This document shows, one piece after another, positions 38,171-50,554 of a stretch of DNA of 64,000 nt; position 1 is the first letter of the stretch, and each line of letters starts with the position of its first letter. The notes under the pieces were generated by a model, which did no database searches, was not told the origin of the DNA, and worked only from the letters and a program-made list of their open reading frames with translations. A program made the position numbers and the translations under genes. Source of the stretch: Cyprinodon diabolis (lineage: Eukaryota > Chordata > Actinopteri > Cyprinodontiformes > Cyprinodontidae); assembly GCA_030533445.1 (NCBI GenBank), contig CM060073.1, positions 37,961,428 through 38,025,427 on the forward strand. The letters run 5' to 3'.

Positions 38171-41100
38171 AACAAATTTTTATTTAATTTGATGTAAGGT
38201 AAGCTTTCCTTATTAACACTACTGTTATTCGTTGTGTAGAGGTTCATACAGTGTAGCTTAATATTTTAACAGCAGAAGAATAACAACTAGTGTGGTATCC
38301 TAACTCATGTGGAATTAGAGGAAAGTGTATTTATTTTAAGGGTCACCAGCTGTTAGGACAACACAAATTTGGAAACCTCTAAATGTGTAACTTTCAGAGT
38401 CCAGAGGGGTCAGAGCGTGTTTCAGTCCTGCTCATGGTTTAAAGACCAAAAACACAACCTGTTTACCACAGCGTTGATGGCCTGTATGCAGCTGATGGAA
38501 AGATGACATGTATTCTTTGCGATCTAAAGATAAATACATACACAATCTGAAGGATTAAAACAAATACAAAGTAAAATACTTTTTTTTAAACTGATGAATG
38601 GTTCATTCTAAACTATAAATAATGCTATGATGGAAACAATTCCAGATTTGTGGCATGCACATCTAATAATTGTTGTGTTGACAGGTCCCTGGATCTCTGT
38701 AACTCCTACAGTTACCTTAGGCCTTATGCTAATGCAGGATGGAACAGTACTCTGTGGGATGTTTAAAATTTGTGGCTTTTTATTTTCTTTGGTTCATCAT
38801 AAAAAATCAACCCCCTCCTATTTGTAAAAATATTTTTCAATGAATGCATGATAAAATAAATTACAGTTTGTGGTTGTAATAAGCCAAAATGTGAAAAAAG
38901 CTTATCAGGTATAACTTTTTTTCTTAAGGTGTTGCACTTTATAAAGAGTAATGGCTCGTATTTCAACAGCAGACAAGGTCAAAAACAAGCAGTGAGATTG
39001 AAGGAGCATGATCCTGCTGATTTCAACAGGGCTAGATCAGCCTGTAAGCAGATCAAATCAGGGTAACACTGGAACATGGCGTGCAGCTGGCCGGTGAGTG
39101 TAACGCGAGTCTCTCAGGAGGCTGTCTTCAGCTCTCCACTGTCTTGTCTGCACACATACAGTAATGAAGGGTCCTGACTGCTGATACTTTACACCCCTCC
39201 ATCTTCTTCCAGCCAATAACTCTGGCTGACATACACAAAAGACCTTAGTAATGCATTAAAGTTCCACCAAGGACATTTTGTTTTTTCCTTGTAAAGGTGT
39301 ACAGTACAGTAGGGCGTCCAGAGGTTTTTAGGGCAAGGTATGCAAAACCCATCCTGCCCCTAATCTTAATCGGTTAATTACTTTTTATGTTTTATTTTAT
39401 TAAAAGCAATGTTCTCTGATGTCTTTAAGATATCTGTGAACTACAGCAGCTGGAAAGAGCAAACAATATTGTGTTTACCTGAGACTCTTTCACAAGTTTG
39501 ACATAAGAGTAGGCCTGTTAGAATTGACAGTGTCTGGCTACCACTAACTCCCCTTAACTTGTCATGGGTGGGTTATAGAGCTCGGGAATGCATTGTGATT
39601 TTTGCATACATCAGCTGAATTACAGCCAGTCAGTACTGTCACAACGTTAGGGGAGAGACAGTGAGAGCATTGTGTTTTAAATGGTCTAAAACGATTGCAT
39701 AATCCACGCATGTGATGAAAAGGTAATGATGGTGGCACGTTTCCAACATGAACCCTATTCGGACAGGAGTTTTACCAGGGACCACATATAGTATGTAATA
39801 ATGAGTCTGTGTCTGTCAGAGATCTTCTGATCTTCTGTTAATCTTGTGCCTCTCTGTCATTTAGGTAGTTTGTGTTGTAATAATTCCCACACAAATTACC
39901 TGCTATAATTTGCTGAACACATTAGTCCTCTGATAATAATTATCCAATGCAAATATGCAACATTACATTCATTACAATTATTTATAAGAATTAAGTTTTT
40001 AATTGCCGTGATCAGGGCAGTTTCACCAGGCACGTATGGAATGATCCATAAATCGCATTATCCCAGCGCAAAAAGTTCATTTTGGACAAGCATGCAAGCA
40101 CGGTGAGCGTTCTTGATTAGTTGGACTATTCACAAGTTATGTATGTAGTTTCCAAACATTTTTAGTCTGTATGTAAACATCCTTCCTCTGTAATCAGTGT
40201 GAGATGTTAGGCAATATGTAGCATTGACATCATATATCTGGTGTCAGACTGTAATTATCCCATGCGAATGCATGACACAAAAAAAAAAAACCCAGAAAGG
40301 AGGGGGATTTATTTATTGCACCTGTTCCTAACAGTTATTACTAATCCACTGTTTTCCACTAGGCCACTGTTTTGTCAAACCTGTAAGAGTTTCGGTAATC
40401 TTGAAAAAGGGTTTTGTCAAACCGTGTTTATTGATATCAACTAGAAAGGGCAGGACAGGAACATGTAAACATCCCTGGAAAACTTGCCTGATAAGCAGAC
40501 TTGTATTTATCTAATTTATGAACAAAAATGTTATTCTTTCACCCCTCAGTCATTAAATCTACCTTGTTGGAAAGCTGAGCAAATTGATCCAAATTAAATA
40601 AAAACAAAACAGCTTCAATATTCTGCTCAGAATATGAATGTAACTGCGTCTGGTGTTGCTTAAGAGGAACTCGGTGTGGTGTTTAGCCATGCTTGCAGTC
40701 TAAAGAGCAAATTTCTGAATGTTGGAATCAGTTCAACAACTAACAGAAAATCCTTTATAACTGGAACTAGGAGTCACCTTAACAAATCCCAGAAACTGAA
40801 ATAAAATACTGGAAGCACCGGGGGAAACATTCACTCATTGCTTGGTGTTTGGAACATTAAGAGCCATGGAATCACATTGGATGGAGACCAAAAAAATATT
40901 TTGTTGCTTTAAAAAGACATTTCTACTTAATATTTCTTTTGCAGCTACACAAAGTATGGTAACATGAGCTGCTAAAAGTACATAAAAGGTAAATAAACCC
41001 CCCCCACTAATGTTTGCAAACATGTTTGCTTTGTTACTTAAATCAAAATAACAGATATTGACTAATGTATTGGCATCTGCCAAAAGCCTTAAATTGAGCA

Positions 41101-42748
41101 TTCATTCCAGTCTAGTACCTCAACGCTTGCGCACAAGGCTCCTCCATCATTTCTTCATAACAAACAATCCAGAGGCCTCTAATTCTTTCTAACTAGAAAA
41201 GGTTGAAAAAGTTATACAAAATAAAGATATATTATCAACTTAAAGGAATTCAAAGTAACACTGGATTCTTAAACTCTCAAAAACATCATTTTTTTTTAAT
41301 CTTTTAACCTCTTAAGTCCTTTGCAAAAAGAAGGACATTATTCCCATTTCCTCTGTAGCTGTAGTCGTTGCAGACAGACATTAATCTTAAAGGCAGCTAG
41401 ATTTTTTTCTGCACACAGAGGACGGAGCCAGTGACTACTTCTAGCCAGCATACATGAAGAGCCCTCTTAATCACAGGCAGGGCTGGAACAGGAGCTGACA
41501 GTTCAAACCAGGAGCTAAGCATTAACAAGGCGTAAGACCGGAAGTTCAGGAGACACTCCTGCCCTTCAATACTTCTTTGCTAATTAAATGCAGGCTCCAA
41601 TGGCACCTCCAAGTTCACAGTAGCCAGTAAAGAAATATTTAATAAACAAGAACTACAAAAAGCAGACTAGGATCTGGCAAAGACAAGTTATTTAGACTGG
41701 CTGCGATAGTAGGGTAGGAAGAAGCACAAACACTGTCTCCAGTCGTCCTTCGAAGCAGTCCTGTTTTTGATTTGGTTACAGGACAGGATGAACCTAACGA
41801 GGATGAAACGTTTCTGAAAGAGTCTATAAAAGATGCACGAACACAGCTCTCTAAATATTTCTAGGTACAAAAAGCTACAACACTATCTCAGGCACTATCT
41901 AAGACTCTTAAACTGTATAACTTTATAAGCAAACATGTAGGCTCAAATAAACACGGCACATACCTACTAATATTTGGATAAATATTCTTTTGTGAGTACA
42001 CCGTGGTCAGATATTTTTTTAAAGCCATCAACAAGTATTTGTTATTATTGTGAGTTGATCTAAGGATGCTGTTTTTGACTAAAATGGGAGTTTAAACTGC
42101 TCGGTTTCTTGGCACACAGTTCATTCTAAGCATAGTAAATGAAAGGACTAAGATCCAGATTTGAGGAAGGTCCCTCTATAAGCTCAATGCCTGATTTATT
42201 TATGTATTGATTATTTTTCCAATCAGGTAGCTGTTGCTTTAAGGTCAACTTGATCAACTGGAAGGTAGTTCATTATTAAAATCTATTTCGTCTCTGCACC
42301 AGCAGTGTAGCTAGCTCAAATGGTAATTCCACCATTGGCCCCCTCTAAGTACAAAGAGATGAAATTCTTGTTTTTTTGTGGATAATAACATTGGTTCTCC
42401 GGCATTTTTTATTAAGCATCCTGACCAGTTTCCTTTCATCTCCGGGTGGCTATTTGATTCAGATACAACAGACCAGGATTTATGTGAGCGTTCCTGTAGG
42501 ACAAACATTATCATCAGCATACATAGAAGCTTTTCCCAAGTTCTACTACAAGCCACTTATGACAGAATACCAACTGGTTTACATAAGTTCTAATATTTCT
42601 GTAAAGAAGGATGGCAAATGTAAAATATCCATCCACTAAAGAGGCAGAAACTTATTGATATCATCAACAAACTTATGGTAAGAGTGTCATTGGCAAAGGT
42701 GCTCTTCAGAAATAGAAACAGGGGTGTATGTTTATATTTAAGGCACTA
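38171..42748. other. ADGRV1 intron, nothing recognised
   Basis: About 4.6 kb of AT-rich intron up to the hAT-type element. Short open frames on both strands look random. No RNA gene, repeat array or familiar element was noticed. Confidence 0.5.
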
Positions 42749-44057
42749 CATATAATCAGTGTTGGGCACGTTACTTTGAAAAAGTAATTAGTTATAGTTA
42801 CTAGTTACTTCTCCCAAAAAGTAACTGAGTTACTAACTGAGTTACTCCACAATAAAAGTAACTAGTTACTAGTAAAAGTAACTATTGCGTTACTTTTGCG
42901 TTTCTCGCCCCGTAACCCTCACCACCCAGCCCCCACCTTCTCGCGGTGTGTTTCCAAAGCCAGCTGAATAGAGCGGACGACAAAGACAAGAACCTGCAGA
43001 GAGTTTTGCATTTATTGCAACTCAACGTAAATGACATCAGGGGGGAACGCCATGTGAAGTTTTTTAACGGGGCATTCAGATCTGGTGAAATTAATAACTG
43101 GGGATGTCTAATTCTGAAATCCTGTGTGTTTGGGTTGTTGTATATACGGCAACATCTATCCATCTATCTATCTAGATGTATACTCTGCTTGTGACATAAA
43201 ATATGGATCTCCATCCCTGCCACAAAGGCCATCAAATAATGTTTAAAATAAAAAATACAGTAGGTTGAAAAGTCAGAGTATCCATCCATCCATCCATCCA
43301 TCCATCCATCCATCCATCCATCCATCCATCCATCCATCCAGATTTCTCCCTTTCATTTGACCGTTCACGCTCTCCATAGTTCTCCTGTGGTGCGAGCACA
43401 GGGCAACTGTTGCGCGCCTTTAGCGAGCATGCGCGTTTCCTGTCGCTTGCGCGGTGAATCGTGCCGCCTGCGCTGTGCGGAGATGCAGAGGAAACCGTAT
43501 GTGATGGGGAAACGCAGCTCGACGTAACACCTGTATTTGCATCAGGAAAACGCTGTTTTGCTGCTGGATCCTCCTCACTCTCCATCTCTCTGTGTGTGCT
43601 GTACGTTAACACCCGCCAGCAGAAACACCCACCTACCCAACTGACAGACAGACAATCTCACTATACATCAGCCATTCTCATCCTCCCCTCTCTCATGACA
43701 AGGCGCGCACCTCTGGATGACCTAAAAAATAATCTTTAATATCTCTTAAACAAAAGTAGCACAAACAATATTTTTTTCTGCACAAATCTGCACTAACGTT
43801 GCACTAACCATTCAGTCTATTTGCAGAGTTTTTTGACGTGGGTGGGGTGTCAGCTTCACGCAGCTGCGCACGAGTCCTATCATGAAAAAAGGTTCATTGT
43901 GCGACCTGAGTAACGCACAGTAACGGGGTGTCTGCAATGGTAACTGCGTTATAGTTACAGTCAAAGTAATTAGCTAGATTACTCGTTACTAAAACAAGGT
44001 AACGGCGTTAGTAACGCGGTTACTTTCAACGCCGTTAGTCCCATCACTGCATATAAT
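42749..44057. mobile_element. Non-autonomous hAT-type DNA transposon with 8-bp target duplication
   Basis: The element runs from CAGTGTTGGGCACGTTAC (42757) to the inverted AGTCCCATCACTG (ends 44049). Its termini are rich in GTTACT/AGTAAC units on both sides, forming long imperfect inverted repeats. The flanking octamer CATATAAT occurs at 42749-42756 and again at 44050-44057, an exact 8-bp duplication diagnostic of hAT integration. The 1.29-kb interior has no transposase frame; it contains a TCCA microsatellite and a GC-richer middle (43340-43700). Inserted in an ADGRV1 intron. Confidence 0.9.
43281..43340. repeat. (TCCA)15 microsatellite
   Basis: Sixty bases of perfect TCCA units inside the hAT-type element. 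The WMDG-repeat frame on the minus strand comes from it. Confidence 0.97.
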
Positions 44058-45389
44058 TTAGCCAATGTGTAAATGTACACATTCTACGATAGAATAATAT
44101 GTTGGATGTTCTTCTAAAGAAATACCCAAAAAAACATGCTGTAAGGTATTTCAATCTCAAAAAGGGAGAGACAGGATACAAGTGTACTTCTGACTAATAA
44201 GGCATAATATTTTTATCATAGAAGAACCAATTAGTGAAAAAATGTTAAAGGAAAAAAGACAGGAGTTCTACAAGATTGGAAAGACAACCTAATACTAGTG
44301 AGAGCTGGTTACGACTAAATACAAACCAAGGAACAGATTTTGAAAAGAAGTTTAAACATAGAAAAATGCTGCTGGAGGTTTATTTTAAACCATGAAGTTT
44401 TTCTTAAGCAAGATTTTCATTTTCAAGAGAGAGTGCAAAGTTACTGTTAGGCATGATGTCCACTGATCTCTTTTTAATATATCCTGCACACTGCAGCTTT
44501 CATTGCTTCCAACACATTCCTGGCAAAACTGTGACCACCTGAGGGGTACACATTATTAGATGGTAACACATCTAGATTTAGAGTCTACAAATTGAAGCTC
44601 ACTTTCATGAACAGATCTTGGTTAGGCTGGGGAAATTTGATGAGATCGTTAAAACATAACACAATCTGGCAAAACAGGGGGAAAAAGTCTTGAAGTAAAG
44701 TCAAGTATTAAAAATTAAGAGAACAGGGTGGAATTTTCCATCCAAAACCCTTTCAGGTTCAGGGACTCTGCCGGGGCCATAAACAGGTCAAGATTGTGTG
44801 GGCTAGACCCTGAGGTCTACTTTAGAAAGTGATTGTCGACCAATGGGGAGGGGGGGCTCAGTGGAAAATTACCAGTCCCGCACTCACTCACGCACAGACG
44901 CACACACACAAGATCAGAACCAGCTGAGAGACTGAGCTGTAGCTACATATCTATCTCACTCTATGGTTGCCTTTTATAATGGCCGCAGGTGCGGGATGGG
45001 CATGGCTGCGTTGTCAGGACACAGCAGCCCGCAAACTGCGCACTTGATGATATGTGATGATGTGTGTATTCACATCCATGCACATTTCCAAGAAAAATAC
45101 CCCTGTGAGATATCTTGCAGACCAAAGAGATGGGTTGGAGGCATGCATGTGTCTCTCTGTGGATGTGTTTGCACGAATTCAACATCGGCTATTTTGCTAT
45201 TTGGCATTTGCAAGAAAACCTACTTTTTGTCCGCATTTATATTACAAATGTAAATTTTACTTAATCTATCAATTCTTTTACATAAAGTAAATACTTTTAA
45301 TAACTTGTTAAACAAAGTTTTTTTCATGCAATCTCAAACAATTATACATTATTATACATATTATTATGTCTTACACAGAAGAGTTTTGT
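44058..45389. other. ADGRV1 intron, nothing recognised
   Basis: No supported gene. Overlapping short frames at 44960-45290 on both strands fall in a slightly GC-richer patch and have no recognisable domain. Confidence 0.5.
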
Positions 45390-46230
45390 GTTTAGTCACC
45401 CAGAGTTAATAGTTTGTAGATCCACTTTTAACTGTAGTGCAGCTAAAAGTCATTTGGGCTATGTCTTTACCCTTTTTGCAGATTTAGAAGCATATGCTTT
45501 CCTATTCTTCTTTGCCAAAAAAAATTCAAAGGCTAAAACGTATTGAGATTAGATTCAAGTCATATATTAAGTGTTTAAGGACTTGCCAACGACTTGTAAC
45601 TGTTTTGAAACTTAAAAATTAACAAATTTCGATCCAAACTGCTCCTTAATAGACTTGCCTGTATATTTAAGGTTATTTACTTGGTTAAAAGCCTCTAACA
45701 AGCCTTCTTCTTCAGTGTGTCTGATAAAGAAATGCATCCCACAGCATTATGCTGCCGCCACCATGGAGCAACATGCAGATGTGTTTTACTTTGATAAGTA
45801 GTTTTAATTTTTCTGTCACAAACCATTTTACTTCTTTATTACTGCTAGAGATTGAAGACTTAAATGGGATAAGTTATGTTTCCTTCTACATAGGCTTTCT
45901 TCATAACTCGTTCCCTTCAAAGCCAGATTTGTGAACAACGTAACTAACAGCAGATTCTCACACATGAACTGTTGATAATCCCTGGCCTGTCAGTTTTTGA
46001 CATATTCTTTACATTTTAGGATTAGGGGCTGAGCAGTAGTATGTGAAATGTTTGGCATATTGTTAAATAACCTAATCCTGTTTTTGTTGGTTCACACACG
46101 TATCCCTGATCTGTCTGCTTTCTTCTTTTGCCTGTTCTTCATAATGCATTTGTTCATTAATATAAGCAGCCTTCACAGATCAGTTGTATTTATATTAATT
46201 TACATTGTTATGTTTTGAGGTAGTCAAGTG
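45390..46230 (-). mobile_element. Old Tc1-like fossil, second copy
   Basis: The core AATGCATCCCACAGCATTAT (45731-45750) with GCTGCCGCCACCATGG after it is the same Tc1-related block as in the fossil at 37.8 kb, here better preserved. Downstream pieces around 45960-46080, including CCTGGCCTGTCAG and a GTTTGGCATATTG stretch, follow in matching order. No coding frame is left. Boundaries are approximate. Confidence 0.6.
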
Positions 46231-46465
46231 ACGGGATTAAATAACAATAAAAAAAAATTTCTATTTCAAAAAGGGTTGATTGTTTAAAATCAAAATAAAA
46301 TGCACTGAAAAATTAGGTTGTATCAGCTTTTGAAAAATATTTTTAAAGAACACTTTAGCAAGGGACTGTATTTACTGTCATTTTATCCACCTTCTGAGTA
46401 TAACATAACAATCAGATGTGAATCATGATGGATGAATTTGGTGTAAAACCAGGCCAATATTTTAC

Positions 46466-46566
46466 CTGGGTACCAAGGCAGCCCACCAACATGTGAGTTA
46501 GTAGTTTGGCAGCTAACATGGGAGAATGGGAGCACAACACATGGGATATGATGGCCAATGCAAACC
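46466..46566 (-). CDS. adgrv1: ADGRV1 exon (visible exon 6): TM1 end, ICL1, TM2
   Basis: Acceptor TTTTTTCAG above 46566; donor GTAAAA below 46466. Phase 1 in, phase 0 out. It continues TM1 as FALAIISHVLCSHSP and gives MLAAKLLTHMLVGCLGTQ for TM2. The following intron is 18.2 kb, the largest in the visible part of the gene. Confidence 0.93.
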
Positions 46567-46688
46567 CTGAAAAAATTGAAAATATTGTAAAGGCATACAT
46601 GTTACATTTATAACTCATAAGACAAACAAATAACAATTTAAATGGAAATTATATCAAACAAGAAAAAACAATGAGAGCTGATTTATAC

Positions 46689-46849
46689 CTGAGATGCAAA
46701 TAAATCCTGATGCAAAGAAGGCCTCGTTGTAGGATGCAAGTGCAGAAAACTCTGCATGCGCTGCGTAGATAGACAAGTGGGAGCATGCACATTCCACATA
46801 ACTGCCACTTTCTTTCACAACCCTGCAGTACTGTCCATCAGATGACCAG
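46689..46849 (-). CDS. adgrv1: ADGRV1 exon (visible exon 5): GPS core and start of TM1
   Basis: Acceptor CCTTCCAG above 46849; donor GTATAA below 46689. Phase 2 in, phase 1 out. It encodes WSSDGQYCRVV, then YVECACSHLSIYAAHA: the GPS motif with paired cysteines and the HL/S autoproteolysis site, where cleavage would leave Ser at the start of the tethered agonist. SYNEAFFASGFICIS begins TM1. Self-cleavage is known for the adhesion family; the intact HLS triad suggests it applies here. Confidence 0.95.
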
Positions 46850-49080
46850 CTGGAAGGAAAAAGAATGAAAGATAGGAAACAAAGTAGGTTGATATAAAAT
46901 ATTTCTTTATTTGATGTTTTAAGATTTTTTAGGTTTTATTTAAAAAAAAAAGGATTCAATAACATGAGTTGCACTTGGAGATAATGATGTCTCAAATAAA
47001 GAAAAATCCTGAATAACTGGAAAAAGTCATGGAGATTATGAAGATCTAAAAAAAATATATATTTTTTTATAGTTTAATCTGATCTGTGTGAGATTAACAG
47101 CAGTTAACCAACCAGAACGGTTATTTCCTCTCGACCTTTTACTCTCTAACTCGCATGTGCGGATTTCTGTTTTCCTCCTTTTGTTTTATCATCTAAACAG
47201 CTTCACGGGCCAAACCAGATCTGCCAATTTTTAACTTGCAACAGTGTGTTCCAGCCAAGACCTTTCATACCACTCCCTAGAACTGTCCTCCAGAAAGTCA
47301 CTTCAAAAGTGTGCAGCTGCAGCTGAAATGTTTAGATATGAAAACAAGAAATAGATGAAAACAGCCTTTAAGAAGCAAAATAGAAGACTAAGGGCCTCTA
47401 GTTGGACCTTTTGAAAGGAAAGAAAGATTCCAGTGCGGGGAGTATGGATGAAAAATATGAGACATCAATTTAGAATTATATCTGAAGTGTCAAAAGGAAA
47501 TGCAAAGCCAGTTTTATTGACATTTAAGTCCAAAGGAACCACAATATCCATACTTATTTAAAGGAAAAATATTAGATAATATTGTTTTTTTCTCTTCTTA
47601 AGAATTTTTTATGAAGTTTATCTCAACATGATTCATGATTTGAAACTTTGGGGCTCTGACATTGGGTAAATATTTCAGAGCTGTTTATATTTACTAAGCA
47701 AAAATAGAGCATGTTACACAACCAGCTCCAATTAAAATAATCCAACTTTTACTTTCTTTGGTCCTTGCCCATTTTTTGTTTGAAAAATATAATCAGCAGT
47801 TCCGCACATGGACTTGAAAAGTATTAACATTCTCAGACTATTTCCACATTGTAATCTTAAACATTTATGCATTTTATCAGACCTTTAATCAACAGCTCAC
47901 ATAGAAGTATATTATCATGTAGTGGCAGTAAAATGAGACATTGCAAAGTTGTATTGAGTCCCCTTTATTCTAAAGATCAAAAAGACATTAGATACCTTAT
48001 TTTTTTTAAAGTTAGCAGAGGATATGAGGAGCCGTGGAGCTTGCTTCTTTACCTGGTAACCAGCGGGAGTGCACAGCGACTAGCAGACCATATCAATGTA
48101 GCCAAGAAGTGGATAAATAAACTTATTGCAATTAATTATTTTATTTTTTATTTTTTTTAAACAGTATTTTAAGAATGGCTTGTATTTTTAGGATATCTTG
48201 TGTTCTAGTATCGTTAATAAGATATGAAAATAAAAAGTAAATAAATTCTTGCCCTAAGAATACCTACCACCAAGCTTAAGATGTTTTCTAGTTAAGGTTT
48301 TATTTGTATGTATTTATCAGCAGGAAACTGTTCTTAGATGCTTTGGAAGAAAAGGTTTTAAGATTTGATATTGAGAGGTGGGCTATGTAAAATGACAAGA
48401 ACCCCAATCATATGGCCAAAGGATTGAGTTAGATGAAAGAATAACTCTTTTAACATGGCCTGGTTAAATTTCAGAGCTAAATCAAACAAAAAATCTTTTG
48501 CCATACTTAAAAAAAAAATTGTTTTAATTTTTCTTTTGTTTTTATCGCATTCAGTAGCTAATCTGGCTTAGGTTATAATTTTTTCAAAATAAAAACATTT
48601 AGTGTACAGCTGCCTATGGTTAAAGATATACGCCAAAAGATATGTAGTTGGAGAAGCTGGGAAAGGCGTGAAAATAATTTGATGCAACAAAAATATACAC
48701 CAACCATTTTGGATTTTTATTTTTATAAAAAAAACAGAATTTTGAAATTGGAAGAGTTTAAGGGATATTAATATTTTTTACCAGGAGCTGTATCATTTAA
48801 AGTGTTTAATTTTACATAATTATTGTAATTATAAACTGGCATATTGAAAAGGTTTCAAATACAGAAAGTTCTCTGCAGTGGGAACCACAAAGAGCTTGGC
48901 ATTTAAACCTCCTAGCTGTTATTTGTTCTCCAGTTGGCCAAATTTGCTTTTGTACCATAGCTTAAAAAAAAACTATTTTATCTCGTAGTAATAGCATAAA
49001 GTATTTTTAGGGAAAAGTGTAATCCATACAACTACATTAACAGAAACACATGAGATTGATTAGTGTTTATAGTGCATTAC
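46850..49080. other. ADGRV1 intron, nothing recognised
   Basis: 2.2-kb intron between visible exons 4 and 5, AT-rich with several A or T runs. No gene or clear repeat. Confidence 0.5.
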
Positions 49081-49220
49081 CTTGCAGTGGTTTGATTCCA
49101 GAGAAGGCACACAGATGCTCCTGGTTTAATTTGCTGACCAGGAGAGTTAATACGGTATGTCACCTCAATGCCATCTTCTAGGGGTCGTGACCCTCTCTCC
49201 TGGAGACTTACTGAGAATAC
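49081..49220 (-). CDS. adgrv1: ADGRV1 exon (visible exon 4): GAIN domain
   Basis: Acceptor GCTTGTAG above 49220; donor GTAATG below 49081. Phase 0 in, phase 2 out. It encodes VFSVSLQERG, GIEVTYRINSPG and ends GASVCLLWNQTTA. The first GPS cysteine is in CLLWN, and NQT is a possible N-glycosylation site. Its tail joins in frame with SWSSDG of the next exon. Confidence 0.93.
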
Positions 49221-49399
49221 CTACAAGCAGAAGCAGTATCAGCATAGATTTTAGCTTCAATGACAAATAAAAATAAATAGGGTTTATTTAATGGGACAAT
49301 GCTGCCATCTGCTGTTTGAAAAATATTCTAAATTGGGTAAAATTAACTGCTATCATCTGCATTCAAATAATTGAAACGACTTAGAATTATGTTTCCTAC

Positions 49400-49646
49400 C
49401 TTCCCATTTACAGCTGTGACTGTATCATTGGTGAGAAGCCATTGTTCAGTTTTGAACTCAGTCAGCTGAATCCTGCTGAGGTTCCTGCAGTCTGCTGATG
49501 TGGCTGCTGGAACTGGCAGCAGCACGTCTGGAAGCTGGAAGAAGTCGCCATTATGGCCTCTGTATTTGTGTCCATTAATTTGTGTTGGGTACCACTGGAG
49601 GGCAGATATCGTCATAAAAGGGCACGTTTCCATGATGATACCCATT
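49400..49646 (-). CDS. adgrv1: ADGRV1 exon (visible exon 3): GAIN domain
   Basis: Acceptor TTTCCTCAG above 49646; donor GTAGGA below 49400. Phase 2 in, phase 0 out. The protein starts MGIIMETCPFMTISALQWYP and goes through GHNGDFFQLPDVLLPV to LLTNDTVTAVNGK. NLS and NDT are candidate glycosylation sites. It sits in the extracellular GAIN fold before the GPS. Confidence 0.93.
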
Positions 49647-49718
49647 CTGAGGAAAAAAGAAAATTTTGATACACCAAGCTTTTTGATGGATATGTAAAAC
49701 AGATTTGTTTACACTTAC

Positions 49719-49891
49719 ATTTCACACTGCAAATGAGAAATAAGGGAGAACGCAAATCGCTCTGCCACCTCTGCAAGGTAGCTGAGACCTCGAGTGTCAA
49801 CTCGGCTTGGGTTGGCCAGAACACATAACAGGTCATAGGTCAGATTTCGGCTGCTTGAATATAGAGGATTCTGCTCTGCTTCTGTCAGTAC
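49719..49891 (-). CDS. adgrv1: ADGRV1 exon (visible exon 2): GAIN domain subdomain A
   Basis: Acceptor CTTGATTCAG above 49891; donor GTAAGT below 49719. Phase 0 in, phase 2 out. It reads VLTEAEQNPLYSSSRNLTYD, LLCVLANPSRVDTRGLSYLA and EVAERFAFSLISHLQCE, an alpha-helical stretch as expected of GAIN subdomain A. NLT is a possible glycosylation site. Confidence 0.92.
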
Positions 49892-50090
49892 CTGAATCAA
49901 GAAAAAGAACAGCTGGAAGGAGAACTCAGTAGACAAAATTCTGAATGAAATTCTTCTCCAAACACATTTATGCTCATTAAATTGCCACGAGGTCTGCTTC
50001 TGTGCAGCAGTGAAACCTTTTCAAATGACATTTATTTAGATTTAAAATTCATTAAAATTAAAACTTAAGCATTAAGTAGCTTTTACTACA

Positions 50091-50138
50091 ATCCATCCAT
50101 CCATCCATCCATCCATCCATCCATCCATCCATCCATCC
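50091..50138. repeat. (ATCC)12 microsatellite next to a splice donor
   Basis: Perfect ATCC units end 2 bases before the TCTTAC (minus strand GTAAGA) donor of visible ADGRV1 exon 1, so the repeat occupies intron positions from about +9 onward. Reading through the donor gives an open WMDG-repeat frame. Confidence 0.96.
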
Positions 50139-50146
50139 ACTCTTAC

Positions 50147-50554
50147 CTTCCCAATAGTTTCAAGCACAGCAGTCATCTGCTCACGATTGAGAGTAGAAGC
50201 GAGTTTGGTCTTTAGTCCTTGAAGAACCTGATTGATTATTGTTGGGTTGAGGGGCTGATGTAATTGGTCTAACAGGCCCCACACAGACTGGCTAGCTGCA
50301 TTTGACACCAGAGTCACATTAGCCTGTCCAAATCGAGAGTGAACACTGGCTCCTCCTGTAGGACTGTACAGAGCCACCTGGAAGCGCTTTGGTGTTGGTG
50401 AAGATGAGGCGAGGTCAGGCGTCAAGTAAACATCTAGTGTTGTGACGTGGCTCCCAGCTTCAAAGGTGACTTGGCCCTCCTGTTTAGGAAAGTCCATCCC
50501 TTCTTTAGCCGGCCAGATGACATACGGACCAACCATCTCTTCTTTGGACAGCTC
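50147..50554 (-). CDS. adgrv1: ADGRV1 exon (visible exon 1): end of a Calx-beta-like repeat and start of GAIN
   Basis: Donor GTAAGA below 50147; the chosen acceptor is CCTTCTTCAG above 50554, preceded by a short pyrimidine tract. At 408 bp it is 136 codons, phase 0 at both ends. It starts [39 protein letters not shown] and [13 protein letters not shown] follow, the strand pattern of a Calx-beta repeat. It ends with [20 protein letters not shown] and the helical [10 protein letters not shown] entering GAIN. ADGRV1 is the adhesion GPCR known to combine Calx-beta repeats with GAIN-7TM. The open frame continues upstream to 50665, so the acceptor could lie a little further out. The preceding exon is not visible in the remaining 13.4 kb. 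Confidence 0.88.

Noticed and set aside
43232..43612. Minus-strand ORF with WMDG repeats
   Set aside because: Produced by the TCCA microsatellite inside the hAT-type element.
44961..45290. Overlapping ORFs on both strands as a small gene
   Set aside because: No domain, splice context or codon signal; consistent with a slightly GC-richer intron patch.
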